From assembly GCF_947507565.1 (NCBI RefSeq), contig NC_089177.1, positions 3,718,648 to 3,782,647 of the forward strand: 64,000 nucleotides of DNA. Direction: 5' to 3'. Origin of the DNA: Oscarella lobularis (Eukaryota > Porifera > Homoscleromorpha > Homosclerophorida > Oscarellidae). Position 1 is the stretch's first letter; each line of letters begins with the position of its first letter. Position numbers and translations under genes: made by a program. Shown one piece after another: positions 41,975 to 56,076 of the stretch. The notes below the pieces were generated by a model that saw nothing but the letters and a program-made list of their open reading frames with translations, was not told the DNA's origin and ran no database searches.

Positions 41975-44377
41975 ATGAGCGATCGCGATCGACCCCTAGT
42001 CCGCAGTCCGTCGCGCGACGGCAACATCGCCGGCGCGTACGACTTGAACGCGACGCTCGGCAAGGGCAAATTCGCCGTCGTTCGACAGGCGCGTCACGTC
42101 TTCACGGGCGAGCGCGTCGCCGTGAAAGTGATCGACAAAACGAAACTGGACGAAATCTCGCGCACTCACCTCTACAAGGAAGTGAACTGCATGAAACTCG
42201 TCCAACATCCGAACGTCGTGCGCCTATTCGAAGTGATCGACACCGTATCGAAGCTCTATCTCATTCTCGAACTCGCCGAAGGCGGCGATCTATTCGATTT
42301 CATCCAGAAGCGCGGTCCGCACGGTCTTCCCGAGCCGACGGCGAAAGTTTATTTTCATCAGATCCTACTCGCCGTCGAATATTGTCACAAGTTGCACGTC
42401 GTTCATCGCGATCTCAAACCGGATAATATCGTCTTCTTCAACGATTTTCCCAACGTGCGACTCACCGATTTCGGTTTGTCGAACAGTTTCAGTCCCGGCG
42501 AGAAGTTGAGCACGTCGTGCGGCAGCATGAATTATACTGCACCCGAGATATTGTTGGGGGACTCGTACGACGGACCGGCTGGAGGTAAAAAGAAAAAAAA
42601 AAGAAATTGGTTGTACAGTACCTTCTTTCGAATGCGGTGAACCCTGTATTTATTTTACCCTACTCTAATAGTTTTCTCACGCCACTACAATCAGTTATTT
42701 ATTGATTGTCGGCTGGCTCCAATCCTAATTTGATTGAGAGAGGCGTTATGACTTAGTAGTTCTTCTTTCTGTTGATGCATTTATTTTCTTAATTCCCTGT
42801 CTTTCCTTTCAAGATGTGTGGAGTTTGGGTGTCATTCTTTTCATGCTTGTGTCAGGCCGCGAGCCATTCACAGGGGCAAATGATAGCGATACTATAACGC
42901 GTATTATGGACGCTAGCTACGATTTGCCTGACACATTGTCATCTGAATGCCAAGAGTACGTAAATACAGTTATATGTCAGACGGGAAGTGACTGATTGCC
43001 TTCTTTTTTCAGTTTAATTCGACAGATGTTGCAAGTGGATCCAGAGCGTCGACCAACTGCATCCCAATTGGTCTGCCACGCGTGGCTAGTCGATCTGCCT
43101 AAGCCGGAAGGTCTCCCGTCGCCCATGCTCGAGAAAACTCAGCTCACTGCAGATGAACACGAGAAAATTCTATACAAAATGGAAGTGAATATGATAGCGG
43201 ACAGATCGTCGATTGAAAGGTAGAAGAGCGCGGAGGAATTGATTAAGATTATTTATTTTGTTTTTGGCCTATTAGATCATTGCAAGCGAATAAATATGAC
43301 AGCGTCGCTGGAACGTATTATCTTCTCGCCGAAGCGTACCTCAAGAAAAAGCGGCAGGGAAATGGAGAAATTACGCCGAAGAGACTCCGAAAGAAAAGCA
43401 TGCCACCACTAGGACTCTCACCAACGTAAGTAATCATAGTCATTTGATGAAGACACTGACTGTTTTTTAGCTGGGTATTTTCTCCTGACAAGACCTCTCC
43501 CGAAAAAAATGCGCAAGTGGATGCATCGGTCATGCGAGATTTGAATGTGATGGAGAGCAAAAGCCCGCGAAAGCGTAGCGCCGTCGAAACGGGCGTTTTG
43601 AGGCCAAGAGCAGCGACGGGAACGCAACGAAATCGCGGCGGACTTAATCTGCTCCTTGCAGAATCACCTGTATTAATTGCACTGCCGCCGACAGCCACGA
43701 CGACGGCGATGACGTCCAGTGAAACGCAAGCGTCTCCGGCTTTGAGAGCAACGACAATAACGACGACGACGACACTGAGATCATCTCTCCACACTCCAAC
43801 TACTCTGGCGGAAGCATCCGACGAGTCGGATCACGAGTGTGACAAGACTGCACAGCAGTCATTAGAGCAAAAGGAAGCCTTGGCAAAGAAAAAATCAGTC
43901 ACATTCCGATTGGGAGACACAGGGGCTACTGCACCCGAAGAGGAGAAGGAGGAAGAGGAGGAAGAGGAAGAGGCAGATAAAAGAAAGGTCCCTTTGTCTC
44001 CTCGATTTTCACCAAGTGGACGAAGAGTTGGACCGAACAAGCGCATGCTTCTATCAACTCGAAGTTCTCCGTTGTTGACACTTGGCCTGTCAATGAGTGA
44101 TGATGAAAGGGTCAAGGATGATGACAACGACGACGACGACGAAATAGCGACGCTTGTTCTGTCGCCTGAAATTCGTCGAAGTCACTCGCCCGTTGTTCGC
44201 TCGCCTCCGGGATCTCTCTTGTCACCACGTCGCGTTGCATCTGAGTCGCCGTGCACGTTCGATCGGCTGTCGTCATCAAATAAGCCGGTAAATGTTCGTA
44301 AAGCGGCGACGCTCGAACAGGTTAGTGGGGGTAGTTTGGATAGCGGAATGCCAAACGGGAAGGGCTCCAGATCGTAA
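41975..44377 (+). CDS. SNRK: SNRK, SNF1-related serine/threonine kinase
   Basis: An AMPK-related kinase activated by LKB1 in animals. Exons 41975-42584, 42814-42955, 43013-43219, 43276-43425 and 43471-44377 give 671 residues (human 765), phases consistent. The kinase domain (about 20-275) is complete: [19 protein letters not shown] glycine loop, [11 protein letters not shown] with the ATP lysine, [10 protein letters not shown] catalytic loop, TDFGLS, the activation loop [19 protein letters not shown] with the LKB1-site Thr, and [11 protein letters not shown]. The segment [20 protein letters not shown] to [17 protein letters not shown] corresponds to the UBA-like region found after SNRK-family kinase domains. 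The rest is Ser/Thr-rich with acidic and Asp runs (for instance [10 protein letters not shown]) and a KSVTFRLGD block. Clear orthologue by domain and by the ARHVFTGE signature. Confidence 0.93.
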
Positions 44378-44520
44378 ATAAGATTAATACTAAGATAAAT
44401 AATCTAAAGGTCACGTGTCTATTAGAATATGAACCGACCTACTAGGCTACGTTTTGGCACGGGCTTGCCTTGTATTTATTTTAGAAAAAAGAACGGCAGA
44501 TTTTTGCAGCAAAGAAATAA

Positions 44521-46044
44521 TCACTGTTCTTTAACACGGTATTGGACAACGCACGGATGACTAGCGCGCGCAACGGCGCCGACTGATCCGGGAGGTATGC
44601 AAACCTCGCGAAATTGTGGCGTGAAATCGAAACGCGTCAGCGCGCGGACGAGAAAGACTTTGACGATGGCGAGAGCAAAACGCCGACCGGGACAAGCGTG
44701 GAATCCGTGACCGAACGTGCTCACGCGCGTATCGGACGGATCGCGACGTTGACGAAAAGGCCAGAACTCGTTCGCCGACTTCTCGGTCTCCGCCACGGCC
44801 GAATTGGTGATCGAGAGCAGCGTCGCAAGGTAAATCCCTTTGGGAACGCGATACTTTTCGAATTGACACTCACGGACGACTTTCCGTAACGTTATCGATT
44901 GTTGCGCGAGACGAAGCGATTCGTCGACGACGTCGTCGACGAAATTCATTTCGTCGAGAACGTCCACATCGAGCGTACGTCCGTCGGCGCGCGTCACATC
45001 GCGCATCAGCCCTTCATCACACAATCGTCTAAAAAAATAGGATAAGATATAGTCATCAGTCATGTGACTGACTCGATCGTGGGTGTGGGAGGAGGAAAGG
45101 CCCCCATACATATACAGTACCCTAATGAGTATTTACCCCTCCCTTATCCTTCTCTCTTACCTGTGCTGTAGTATATTGATGAAAGTCCATGACAATGCGG
45201 CGTATGTATTCGCCTGCGATGCCAAGTGAAATTGAAAGACGTTCAGAGCGACTTTGCGATATCGTTCGGCCTCTGAAAGATCCGCATACATCTCGTGCAG
45301 ACTCGTCAGATTGTCATCGACGTGCTCGCCGCGCTTCTCGCGTTCTAACCATATCTCTTTCAATACATCCTCCATGTCCTTCAGGGCGCGATACTCGTTG
45401 CGCTTTCGACTCAGCAGTGTCCACGACAACGACGCCAAATTTTGAAAACCCTTCTCGGGATCCAATTCCTCGAAATCGGCGACAAAACGTCGAAGATAGT
45501 CGACCCGCGCCGCCTCTTGACCGACCCAGCACAAAAATCCAATTCGATGCACGAGCTCTTTCATAAATGAAAATATTTCAAAAGTTCCTTTCGTGCTATC
45601 GAGTTCAGATAATTTATTCGCTATTGCGTTATTGATGTGGAACAGGTATCCGTCGAAGAGACGCTTTCGAAATCCCCGATGAAACATCGTCATAGATCCG
45701 GTCGTCGCTTCGGGCGGAAGTTTGAGTTGGAGGAGTGTCCTCGTCGCTTCGGTGAAACTCGCCTCGTTTTCGCGTATTTGATAGAGAGCGGCGAGGCCTT
45801 CGCGCGAGAATGTGAAGATTAGGTCGAAACCGAAGAGGTGCAGTTGAAATGTTTCGCCGTGTTGCTTTATGCAGGCGAGGAGAAATTGTTTCGGGTTTTT
45901 GATGAAATCGATGCCGCAGCCGATGAATGGGAGCCGCCCGCTGACGACTGGGACGCGTGGAGTTACCGTAAGAGGCTTTTTGGTAAAGAAAAAATAAAAC
46001 CATAGTATAAAAATTAGAAATGCGAGGAGAAGTATCCAAAACAT
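44521..46044 (-). CDS. Cytochrome P450, CYP7 clan (CYP7/CYP8/CYP39-like)
   Basis: A membrane-bound haem mono-oxygenase of 463 residues from two exons, 46044-45161 and 45028-44521 (phase match). An N-terminal anchor (MFWILLLAFLIFILWFYFFF) and a proline hinge (VTPRVPVVSGRLPFIG) fit an ER microsomal P450. Helix I reads FHLASQANTYAALSW. The SQANT pattern in place of the usual A/GGxDT is characteristic of CYP7A, CYP7B, CYP8 and CYP39 enzymes, which act on sterols or, in CYP8A1, on prostanoids. ESLRL is the ExxR motif and FGHGFHACPGRRFA the haem-binding loop with the cysteine ligand. The block between ExxR and the haem loop is short. Divergent from SF3B3, 81 bp apart. Substrate not predictable. Confidence 0.87.
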
Positions 46045-46125
46045 CGCGAGTTGATATCACTGGTACGACTCACGGGCTCGCCTATATTGAATCCGTTTGA
46101 ATCGTACTGATCGCCGCCCGTCGTC
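46045..46125. promoter_or_regulatory. Putative bidirectional promoter, P450 and SF3B3
   Basis: Only 81 bp separate the two divergent start codons, so promoter elements are probably shared. No clear core motif identified. Based on spacing. Confidence 0.4.
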
Positions 46126-49100
46126 ATGTTCCTGTACAATATAACGCTTCAAAAGGCTTCGGCGATTGTGCAGGCGATCCACGGCAGCTTCTCGGGCACG
46201 AAACAGCAAGAGATCGTCGTCGGGCGCGGAAAAATTCTCGAACTTCTGCGTCCAGACCCGACAACAGGAAAACTGCTGCCCGTCTTATCGGTCGAAGTCT
46301 TCGGCGTCATTCGCTCGCTCGTTTCATTTCGTCTCACCGGCGGAACGCGAGGTAAAAGACGAAGAATTAACGACGCTAGTCAGTAAACAACGCCAAATCT
46401 CCAGATTATGTCGTTGTCGGTTCGGATTCGGGTCGTATCGTCATTCTCGAGTACAACCCAGTGAAAAACGTCTTCGAACGAGTAAAGGGAAAGCGAGAAA
46501 TTAAATTAAAAAAATAATCTCCTTTTCCCCTAGGTTCACCAAGAAACGTTCGGTCGAAGTGGATGTCGTCGAATTGTTCCTGGACAGTATCTCGCCCTCG
46601 ATCCAAAAGGCAGAGCAGTGATGATTGGTGAGCGAAGAATAGCCAATTAAAATATCTTTTATTTTATTGATTATTGAAAAGGTGCTGTCGAAAAGCAGAA
46701 ATTCGTTTACGTTTTGAATCGAGATGCCGCTGCTCGACTGACAATTTCATCGCCACTCGAAGCTCACAAGTCGCACACGCTTGTCTTTGCTACAGTGGGA
46801 GTTGACGTTGGATTTGAAAATCCCGTCTTTGCTTGCCTGGAAATGGATTACGAGGCAAATCCCAATAATAAATTGGCTAGTTCATTTTGATTTTTTTGTA
46901 TATATAGGAGGCGGATTCAGATCCGAGTGGAGATGCGGCGCAGAGCACACAGCAAACGCTGACGTTTTATGAATTGGATTTGGGATTGAATCACGTCGTG
47001 CGGAAGTACAGCGAACCGCTTGAAGATCCAGGAAACATGCTCATTCAAGGTAGGGAGAAAAAAGAAAACGGGGAATTTTATTGTGATCCAAAACGTGCTT
47101 TAGTTCCTGGTGGAAGTGACGGTCCCAGTGGCGTTCTTGTCTGCTCTGATAATTACATAACGTACAAGAACTTTGGTGAGCAGGAAGACATTCGATGTCC
47201 AATACCAAGACGCAGGGTAAATAAAATAATAAAATGAATTGATGTTGCTATTGTGTTGATGATAAGAATGATCTGGATGATCCCGAAAGGGGGATGCTGT
47301 TTGTCGCTTCCGCTTCTCACAAGACAAAAGTAGAGCAAGCATAGCAATTGATTATTAATAATGCTAAATTGAAATTCTTAGTCTATGTTCTTCATCTTGG
47401 TTCAAACTGAGCAGGGCGACATCTTCAAAATCACGCTTGAAAAAGGCAAAGACGATGACTATGTAAGCTATCCTAAATTGATTATTTAATAATTATAATT
47501 TTTTTATTTCTCATAGGTGACGGAAATCAAATTGAAGTATTTTGATACAACCCCTGTCGCCGCGTCAATGTGTGTACTTAGAACAGGATTCCTATTTATC
47601 GCGTCAGAATTTGGAAACCAGTATAAGAAAAATCTTTACATCGATAATTGACAAATAGAAAAAAATTCTTTTTTCTTGTAGCTGTTTCTATCAGATTGCC
47701 AATTTAGGTGACAATGAGGATGAGCCGGAGTTTTCCAGCAAGATGCCCCTCGAAGAAGGAGAGACCTTCTATTTTGCTCCACGCGGCTTGAGAAATCTCG
47801 TCATGGTGGATGAAATTGAAAATTTGGCTCCAATCACCGCATGCCAGGCAAGAAAATAATTCTCTTCGATTAATATCTATTTAATTATTTTACGATTCAG
47901 ATTGCTGATTTGACGAACGAAGACACTCCTCAGCTGTACGTTGCATGTGGCCGCGGTCCAAGATCGTCTCTGCGCGTCCTCAGACACGGATTAGAGGCAA
48001 TGAAAATTAGAGAGCATCAACTCCACTATAACTCGTATATTTCGCTTGAAAAAAGGTATCTGAAATGGCCGTGTCTGAATTGCCGGGGAATCCCAACGCC
48101 GTGTGGACCGTCAAGAAAACGGCGCACGGTAAGTGAAAAAGCGAATTATCTTCAAATCCACATTTTTTTCTTAGATGATTATGACGCCTACATTGTCGTT
48201 TCGTTCGTCAACGCCACTCTGGTGCTCTCCATCGGCGAGACGGTCGAAGAGGTGACGGATACCGGATTTCTTGGCACCGCGCCAACGCTGGCTTGCACTC
48301 AACTAGGCGAAGATGCTCTCCTTCAGGTCAGTGGAGTAGATCTGCGAAGGAATTTCTAATAATAATAAAGAATTCTGGGGGTTTTTTTGCGGTTTGTAAG
48401 TAATCGTTTGCTACTACTAGGTGTATCCGTCTGGCATTCGTCACATTCGCTTCGATCGACGCGTAAACGAATGGAAAGCGCCCGGACGGCGTTCCATCGT
48501 CAAATGCGCTGTCAATGAAAGACAGGTAGAGCAAAACTTATTGTTAAATAAGACGCGTATTCCTTTTCTTTTTAGGTCGTCGTGGCTCTTGCTGGCGGCG
48601 AGATTGTCTACTTTGAAATGGACATAGTGAGTTGATTATTGATCAGTAGAAACGATGCCTTTGTACACGGAGTTTGTGTTTTTAAGTCGGGCCAATTGAA
48701 TGAGTACACGGAACGAAAGGACATGTCAGCTGATGTGATGTGCATGGCAATTGGACGAGTTCCGCCCGGGGAGCAGAGATCGAGATTTCTCGCCGTTGGA
48801 TTGGCTGACAATACCGTCAGAATTATATCCTTGGATCCGACTGTAAGTCACGGAGTCAAAAAACGCGGGTAGGAATTTTTTCAAATAATTTCTATAGGAT
48901 TGCTTGTCGCCGCTTAGCATGCAAGCATTGCCCGCGCCTTCGGAATCACTCTGTATTATTGAAATGGGTGGAGCAAGCGATTCTGCGGATGGAGAAACGG
49001 GAAATATTGGAATCGGAGGCCTCTTTCTCAACATTGGACTCCAGGTAAACTCGATTCTGTTTATAGCTCGCGATAAGAAGTGTGCGTGTATCAAAGAACG

Positions 49101-51504
49101 GTGTTTTGCTGAGAACTGTATTGGATACAGTAACGGGCGATTTATCTGACACTAGAACAAGGTAAAAAAACAATGCAGAACAGATTACGTGTTGGTTGAC
49201 TGTACGATTTAGATACTTGGGCTCGAGGCCTGTAAAATTGTTCCGGGTCCGAATGCAATCATCAGAAGCAGTGAATAAAAATTGTAATCTATTTGTAATT
49301 TCGCTTAGTCCATTTCTCCCCCAGATGTTGGCTCTTTCGAGTCGCACGTGGCTCAGCTACACGTATCAATCGCGTTTCTTTCTGACTCCCCTCTCGTACG
49401 ATCCCCTCGAATTTGCCTCGAGTTTCACGTCCGAACAATGCCCCGAAGGCATCGTAGCGATTGCCGCGAACACGCTGCGCATTCTCGCCCTCGAAAAGCT
49501 CGGCGTCGTTTTCAATCAAGTTGCCATGCCACTTCAATACACGCCGCGAAAATTCGCCATTCATCCGATCACCAAGAGCCTCATCATCTTAGAAACGGAT
49601 CACAATGCTCTCACGGAAGCGACAAAAGCCCAACGAAAGCAACAAATAGCTGAGGCACGTGTGCTAATACAAATCCGTGATTAATCAATTAATAATCTTA
49701 TTAGCGAATGGTTTCGAGTGCTTCTGAGGATGTGAAGGAGGCGGCCGCTCAAGCGGCGGAACAGTTTTTAGCCGAGGACTTGCCTGAGGCCGTTTTCTCT
49801 GCTCCAAAGCCCGGAGCTGCCATGTGGGCTTCGTGCATACGAGTTGTCGATCCCGTTCAAGTATGAAACAAAGAAAAATAGCCGAAATGAAATATATTTC
49901 GTTTCTTTTTTAGGGCACGACTGTGGATCATATGCCGTTTGAGCAGAACGAGGCTGCTTTTTGGTGAATGGTTTCTCTAACCCTAAAGTGGCTTTTTCTT
50001 ACTTTTCTTCTTATTTTTTAGTGTGACTGTTTGCCAGTTTAGTGCGCGCGGCGACGGTCGTTGGTACATTGTCGTTGGCACGGCGAAAGATTTTCGTCTT
50101 CAGCCGCGACAGTCGAACGGGGGCTTTCTCTACACTTTCGTCTTGAATGATGATACGAAAAAACTGGAATTCCTGCACAAAGTAGATACCTACTGTATGG
50201 TTTTAATTATAAATTTTATTTGTCTTTTTTTTGTGAAGACTCCAACGGATGATATTCCGGGGGCTATTCACCCATTTCAAGTGAAATCTCGAACGAAGAA
50301 ATTTAATTTTTCAGTGTCTTTATGCTTTCTTCTCACAGGGTCGTCTCTTAGTTGGCGTTGGCCACTTTCTGCGCGTCTATGAAATCGGCCGGAAAAAGCT
50401 GCTTAGAAAGTGTGAAAACAAGGTAACTTAGTCTAAATAACCTTATTTGGAGTTGCTGAATTTTTTGGGTGTACTGTAGCACATACCCTATTTTGTGACG
50501 TCGATCAGTTCCATGGGATATAGAATTTTGGCAAGCGACGTGCAAGAGTCGATACACTTTCTCAAGTACAGACCCGTTGAAAATCAATTAGTCGTATTCG
50601 CAGATGACACCAGTCCAAGGTAAAAATACAGCGGAAAATTAATAAAACCCATGATATAGAACGTTTGTTCTTTTTGTAGATGGGTTACCGCAGCGTGCCT
50701 AGTCGATTACAGCACAGTCTTTGTGGCGGATAAATTTGGAAACGCTGCAGTGGTAAGTAAACGCAATCTTTTGACCCTTCTTCTCTATTCCCTTTGAATT
50801 TCTTCAGCTTCGGCTTCCCGAGGACGTCAATGATGACGTCGACGAAGATCCTACAGGCACGAAAGCGTTATGGGATCGAGGCTTATTGGGCGGGGCGTCA
50901 CAGAAGGCAAAGACGTTTATTCAGCAACGCATTCGCTAATAACTCAGTACGTGTAGACGTCCGAACTTTGCAATTATCACGTTGGAGAGGCCATTCTTTC
51001 CCTTCAAAAGACGGCTCTTATACCGGGGGGATCGGAAGCGGTCGTCTACACGACGATTTCGGGAGGCGTCGGGATTTTTGTGCCGTTTAATTCGAGAGAG
51101 GTGGAGTGGGGATGCGTAGGGCGATCGCGTTCATTTCTAATCGTCTTCTCTAGGACATGGATTTCTTTCAACATCTCGAGATGCATTTGCGACAGGAGAA
51201 TCCGCCTCTGTGTGGCCGAGATCACTTGCACTATCGTTCCTATTATTATCCCGCGAAGGTAAAGGCTGATTAAAATTAAAAGGCACGCGGCTCTACTTCG
51301 CCTTTTGCTCAGAATGTCGTCGATGGAGATCTTTGCGAGCAATACAATCTTTTGGATCTCAGTAAACGTCGGACAATAGCAGATGAATTGGATCGGAATC
51401 CGAGCGAAGTAGATAAACTTTTTCAGCTTTTTCTATAATCCAATTTCTTTTTTTTCAAGGTGTCCAAGAAGCTGGAGGATATGCGTACTCATTACGCTTT
51501 TTAA
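46126..51504 (+). CDS. SF3B3: Splicing factor 3B subunit 3 (SF3B3/SAP130)
   Basis: A core scaffold of the U2 snRNP SF3b complex that supports branch-point recognition, a relative of DDB1 made of three beta-propellers. About 25 short exons run from [20 protein letters not shown] at 46126 to [17 protein letters not shown] at 51502. The blocks occur in the order of the human protein: [147 protein letters not shown]. Expected length about 1,200 residues. Introns at 47997-48055 and 50907-50956 begin with GC. No damage seen. Highly conserved, so the assignment is firm. Confidence 0.95.
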
Positions 51505-51971
51505 CGACGATTAGGGTGGGTAGAGACCGATCAAGTTGCCTCGGTAATGTGTTTTAGGTTATAACCCCAGACTTTTCTGTCTGTGTCTCGACTCGATTTA
51601 AATTTGGCTAAGCGCAACGCAGCAAGCACTTCTAAAAACCCGAGCATTTTCTTGCGCGTAGGGAGGAAGTCAGCGAAGGGTTTCTCGTATTACTCTACTA
51701 CCTATTAGGGACGCCGAAACGCGTAAGTTCAAAGGAAACAACAACAACACACATTTAGGGATGCCCTGCGTAAAACACAGGTCGAAGCCGGATGCGTCAC
51801 GGTAGGTCGAAGGACACTACAGCAAACACGTACTTTTCGTTTCGTGATGGATAGAACGGGTATCCGATGACGCCACGCACGCACCAGGAAAATCAGCGGA
51901 TGTGGTTTTTGCTTAAACAGATCCGCAGCGTCGCGGTGTACAGCATTCGGCCTCTACAAGTCTCTCTCACA
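51505..51971. other. Intergenic between SF3B3 and the frizzled-like gene
   Basis: No gene recognised. An in-frame ATG at 51867 could extend the next gene upstream by 35 residues. A loose repeat, ttagggacgcc near 51709 and ttagggatgcc near 51756, each followed by gcgtaa, is the only structure noticed. Confidence 0.4.
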
Positions 51972-53841
51972 ATGGGAAAGGCTGTTCTGAAGCTTTCTCT
52001 CGTAGCTATAACGCTGTTCCTCCTTCTTCCAGTCATCCTACCAAGCATTTTTGTCTTCCTTATATATGACTCGTCAGAAGCGTTTGATTGGAACAATCTC
52101 GTATGTCATCAATACCCCCCCCCCCCCCCCCCCCCCCCCCGAGCGCTTGAGTTAGTTGAGTGGGTACTACTTTTTCTTGGGCGTGACTGTTGATTCAGAG
52201 GACCTCATCGATGTTTTTTCGTTTCTAGGGAAGTTCGAGCTGTGACATAAGGTTCTCTGTTAATGTTTCTTCTCTGCTCTCGACAATAACGTTTCCTCCT
52301 AATACTACAATTCCACCAAGATTTTTAAATCGTCAGGTGCCTCAAATCAGCGCTTTGACGGCAAGAAAAGCAATGGGTCTATTGGAAGCGAAAACATGGC
52401 CACCTCAAAACTTAAACGTTTCTGCTGCTCAGCTTTTCTCTCTTCTAGAACTCTTGTCGGAAAAAAGTGCGCGAAGATATTGACTCAACCATATTATCAG
52501 TTTACCCTGTTCGTATCCATAGGAAAATATCACAACCTGACGTGCAATAGCGACCTGACCGTGGACGAGAAGAGACAATGCTGCTATCTGTCCTGCAGCA
52601 ATTGGCAGTGGCTAACAAACGCCCAAGAAATTGTTGATAGGTTTCTCTTCATTGTAATTTTGATTTTTGGCCTCATTGCATTTCCATCAATCTCCTTTTT
52701 TGTCGTCAGTCTCATTCGGAAGAAAGAGTAAGACGAGCTTCATTGTACTATTGTACGTATACGGTTTATGTATAGGAGGATCTTTCCACTAGTTGCAATA
52801 GGTTGGTATCTGATGTTTGCTGTTGTATGTCCAGGCAAGATTCTCTGTACTACGTCTCTCTAACCCTATCTTATTCGGTAGCTTTAGTATTTATGGAAGC
52901 GATTGCCAGGCTGTTTGGAAGACGAGACACTGTATGCTGTGGCAAAGAAGATGTGTTTGAAGCATTTTCTTCAGCTACTTGCATTTACACCTTAGTATAC
53001 GGTTAGTTGGGGCAGATTTAGCACGTACATCTAGCATTTTCTTGTGCAGGATTTATCCAGCGATTTATGCATACAGCAGCCATTTTATGGGTGACTATTG
53101 CTTTTTTCAATCTTTGGATAATCTTGGCTCTTCTCAAAGGCGATTCATTTTCTCGCAATTCAAACCGTATTCATCTCATTGAATTCGTATGCGTTTGGGG
53201 CGCGGCCTTCTTAGTGACTCTAAGCCCGTTTCTAAAAAGCGGACCGAATACGTATTCAAGCAGTCTGCTGACATTTTTGCTTGTCACTGGAGACGCAAAG
53301 TTGGACTATTATTCTCATTTTCTTCCAAGCCAAGTGGCCTACGCAATAACGGCCGTGACTTTGCCTCATCTCATTTACACGTTGAAAATACGAGTATATC
53401 CAATTTTTTACCCAGCTTCCTTATACATGTAATCTTTTTTTCTAGACTATAAGACGAATGTCTATCTCAGGAGAAAGCATCGGTCAGCATAGTGTTCGAG
53501 AACTGGAGCACGTTCATCGTCGGTTTCTCGTCATGGTGTTCTTCTCATTTTGCATTGCTATGTTTCTCATCATTAATTTCATTCACAGAACGTTTGTTGT
53601 CTATCAGAACAATATCGAGGAAGCGGTGACGGACTACTTCTATTGCGTGTTTCTGCACGCGGACAAGCGCTGTCCGCGCGCTCCTCCGCTTCAACAACTG
53701 ATCTTTGTTCGTCTTATAATCGGGTGGCTGAACGTGCTAGTAGCTCTTATTGGAGTATTGATCTTCTTTAGCGCCGACAAGAACTTCAGATCGATCTGGA
53801 GAAAGGTGATTTTTAAAGGAAGGCCGGCTAATTCACCGTGA
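51972..53841 (+). CDS. Frizzled-like seven-helix receptor lacking the cysteine-rich domain
   Basis: Six exons (51972-52100, 52229-52466, 52523-52727, 52835-53001, 53050-53393, 53446-53841) give 492 residues with consistent phases. A start at 51867 is also possible. A signal-type segment leads to an ectodomain of about 120 residues with few cysteines (CNSDL, CCYLSC) and N-glycosylation sites. There is no ten-cysteine frizzled domain. Seven helices follow. Helix 1 leads into VSLIRKKEQDSLYYVSLTLSY, the intracellular-loop-1 pattern of frizzleds. Helix 3 has TCIYTLVYGFIQRFMHTAAILWVTIAFFNLW, and helix 7 ends GVLIFFSADKNFRSIWRK, reminiscent of the WSGKTxxxW end that binds Dishevelled, though degenerate. 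Class F-like is the best fit, and distant cAMP-receptor-type GPCRs are an alternative. Confidence 0.6.
52115..52140 (+). repeat. Homopolymer of 26 cytosines in an intron
   Basis: An uninterrupted C run in the first intron of the frizzled-like gene. Its exact length may be a sequencing or assembly estimate. Confidence 0.9.
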
Positions 53842-53962
53842 TTGTCTGTGCATGTCGAGTTGTGTAAGAACGAGGTGCATGTATCATATGTATAACGTTT
53901 AGCTTTAGTGTGTACTATGACACAGTGTATTCAACACTCAAGATTTGACTGGTAAAAAGTAC

Positions 53963-55570
<1,608 letters not shown>

Positions 55571-55614
55571 CGCGTGTAGATAAGAATCAGAAGATACGGG
55601 TCCCTTTTCTTCAG
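55571..55614. promoter_or_regulatory. Start-to-start gap shared by the PLP lyase and CTF8
   Basis: Only 44 bp lie between the divergent ATG codons, too little for two separate 5' UTRs and promoters. Transcripts from the two strands must overlap at their 5' ends, or one gene has an upstream non-coding exon. Confidence 0.45.
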
Positions 55615-56076
55615 ATGGTGCAGATCGTTTTGAAGCTGTACGTAACGATACGCGAGGTGGAGAGAACGTGAACCGACCGTACTTGTAGGTCTGACGATGC
55701 AGGCGAATGGGGTCTCATAGAGCTTCAGGGAAATCTCGAAACAAAACCTGGTCTTGCTTATGACGGATTGCACATAGGGGATCTTCACTTTGATGCGAAG
55801 GTCGGGTGGCATCGGCTCTTTCCTGCTGTACGTGTTGTTTATGCGAGTTCGTAGGGGACCCCTCACCTCATTATTGGCCATCATTTGCTTTCTGGTCAAA
55901 TCGTCAAATTGGAGAAACCCTTTGCGGTTATGGCCAAGAAACGCGGTCGATCTGATGAGAAAATGGACGTCGATGAAGAAGACCACAACGAAGACGACGA
56001 ATACGAAATCGTAGCACTAATTCGACAAAAGATTATATTTAAAATCCGCCCAAAACCTATAGTAAAATCCAAGTAA
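55615..56076 (+). CDS. CHTF8: CTF8, subunit of the alternative RFC clamp loader
   Basis: CTF8 joins DCC1 and CTF18 in the RFC-like complex that loads PCNA and supports sister-chromatid cohesion. Three exons, 55615-55637, 55689-55800 and 55855-56076, give 118 residues (human 121). The start MVQIVLKL matches the family. [13 protein letters not shown], then [23 protein letters not shown] and [16 protein letters not shown], are the conserved body. After an acidic insert comes [21 protein letters not shown], the usual C-terminal strand. The second intron begins GTCGGG, an uncommon but workable donor, and phase supports it. Confidence 0.95.

Noticed and set aside
51700-51790. TTAGGG-containing near-repeats
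   Set aside because: Two isolated copies between ordinary genes; not telomeric and not an array.
52728-52834. Extra exon GAGGATCTTTCC in the frizzled-like gene
   Set aside because: Using the acceptor near 52773 would force a 29-nt intron to recover frame. Direct splicing to 52835 keeps frame and matches the loop pattern.
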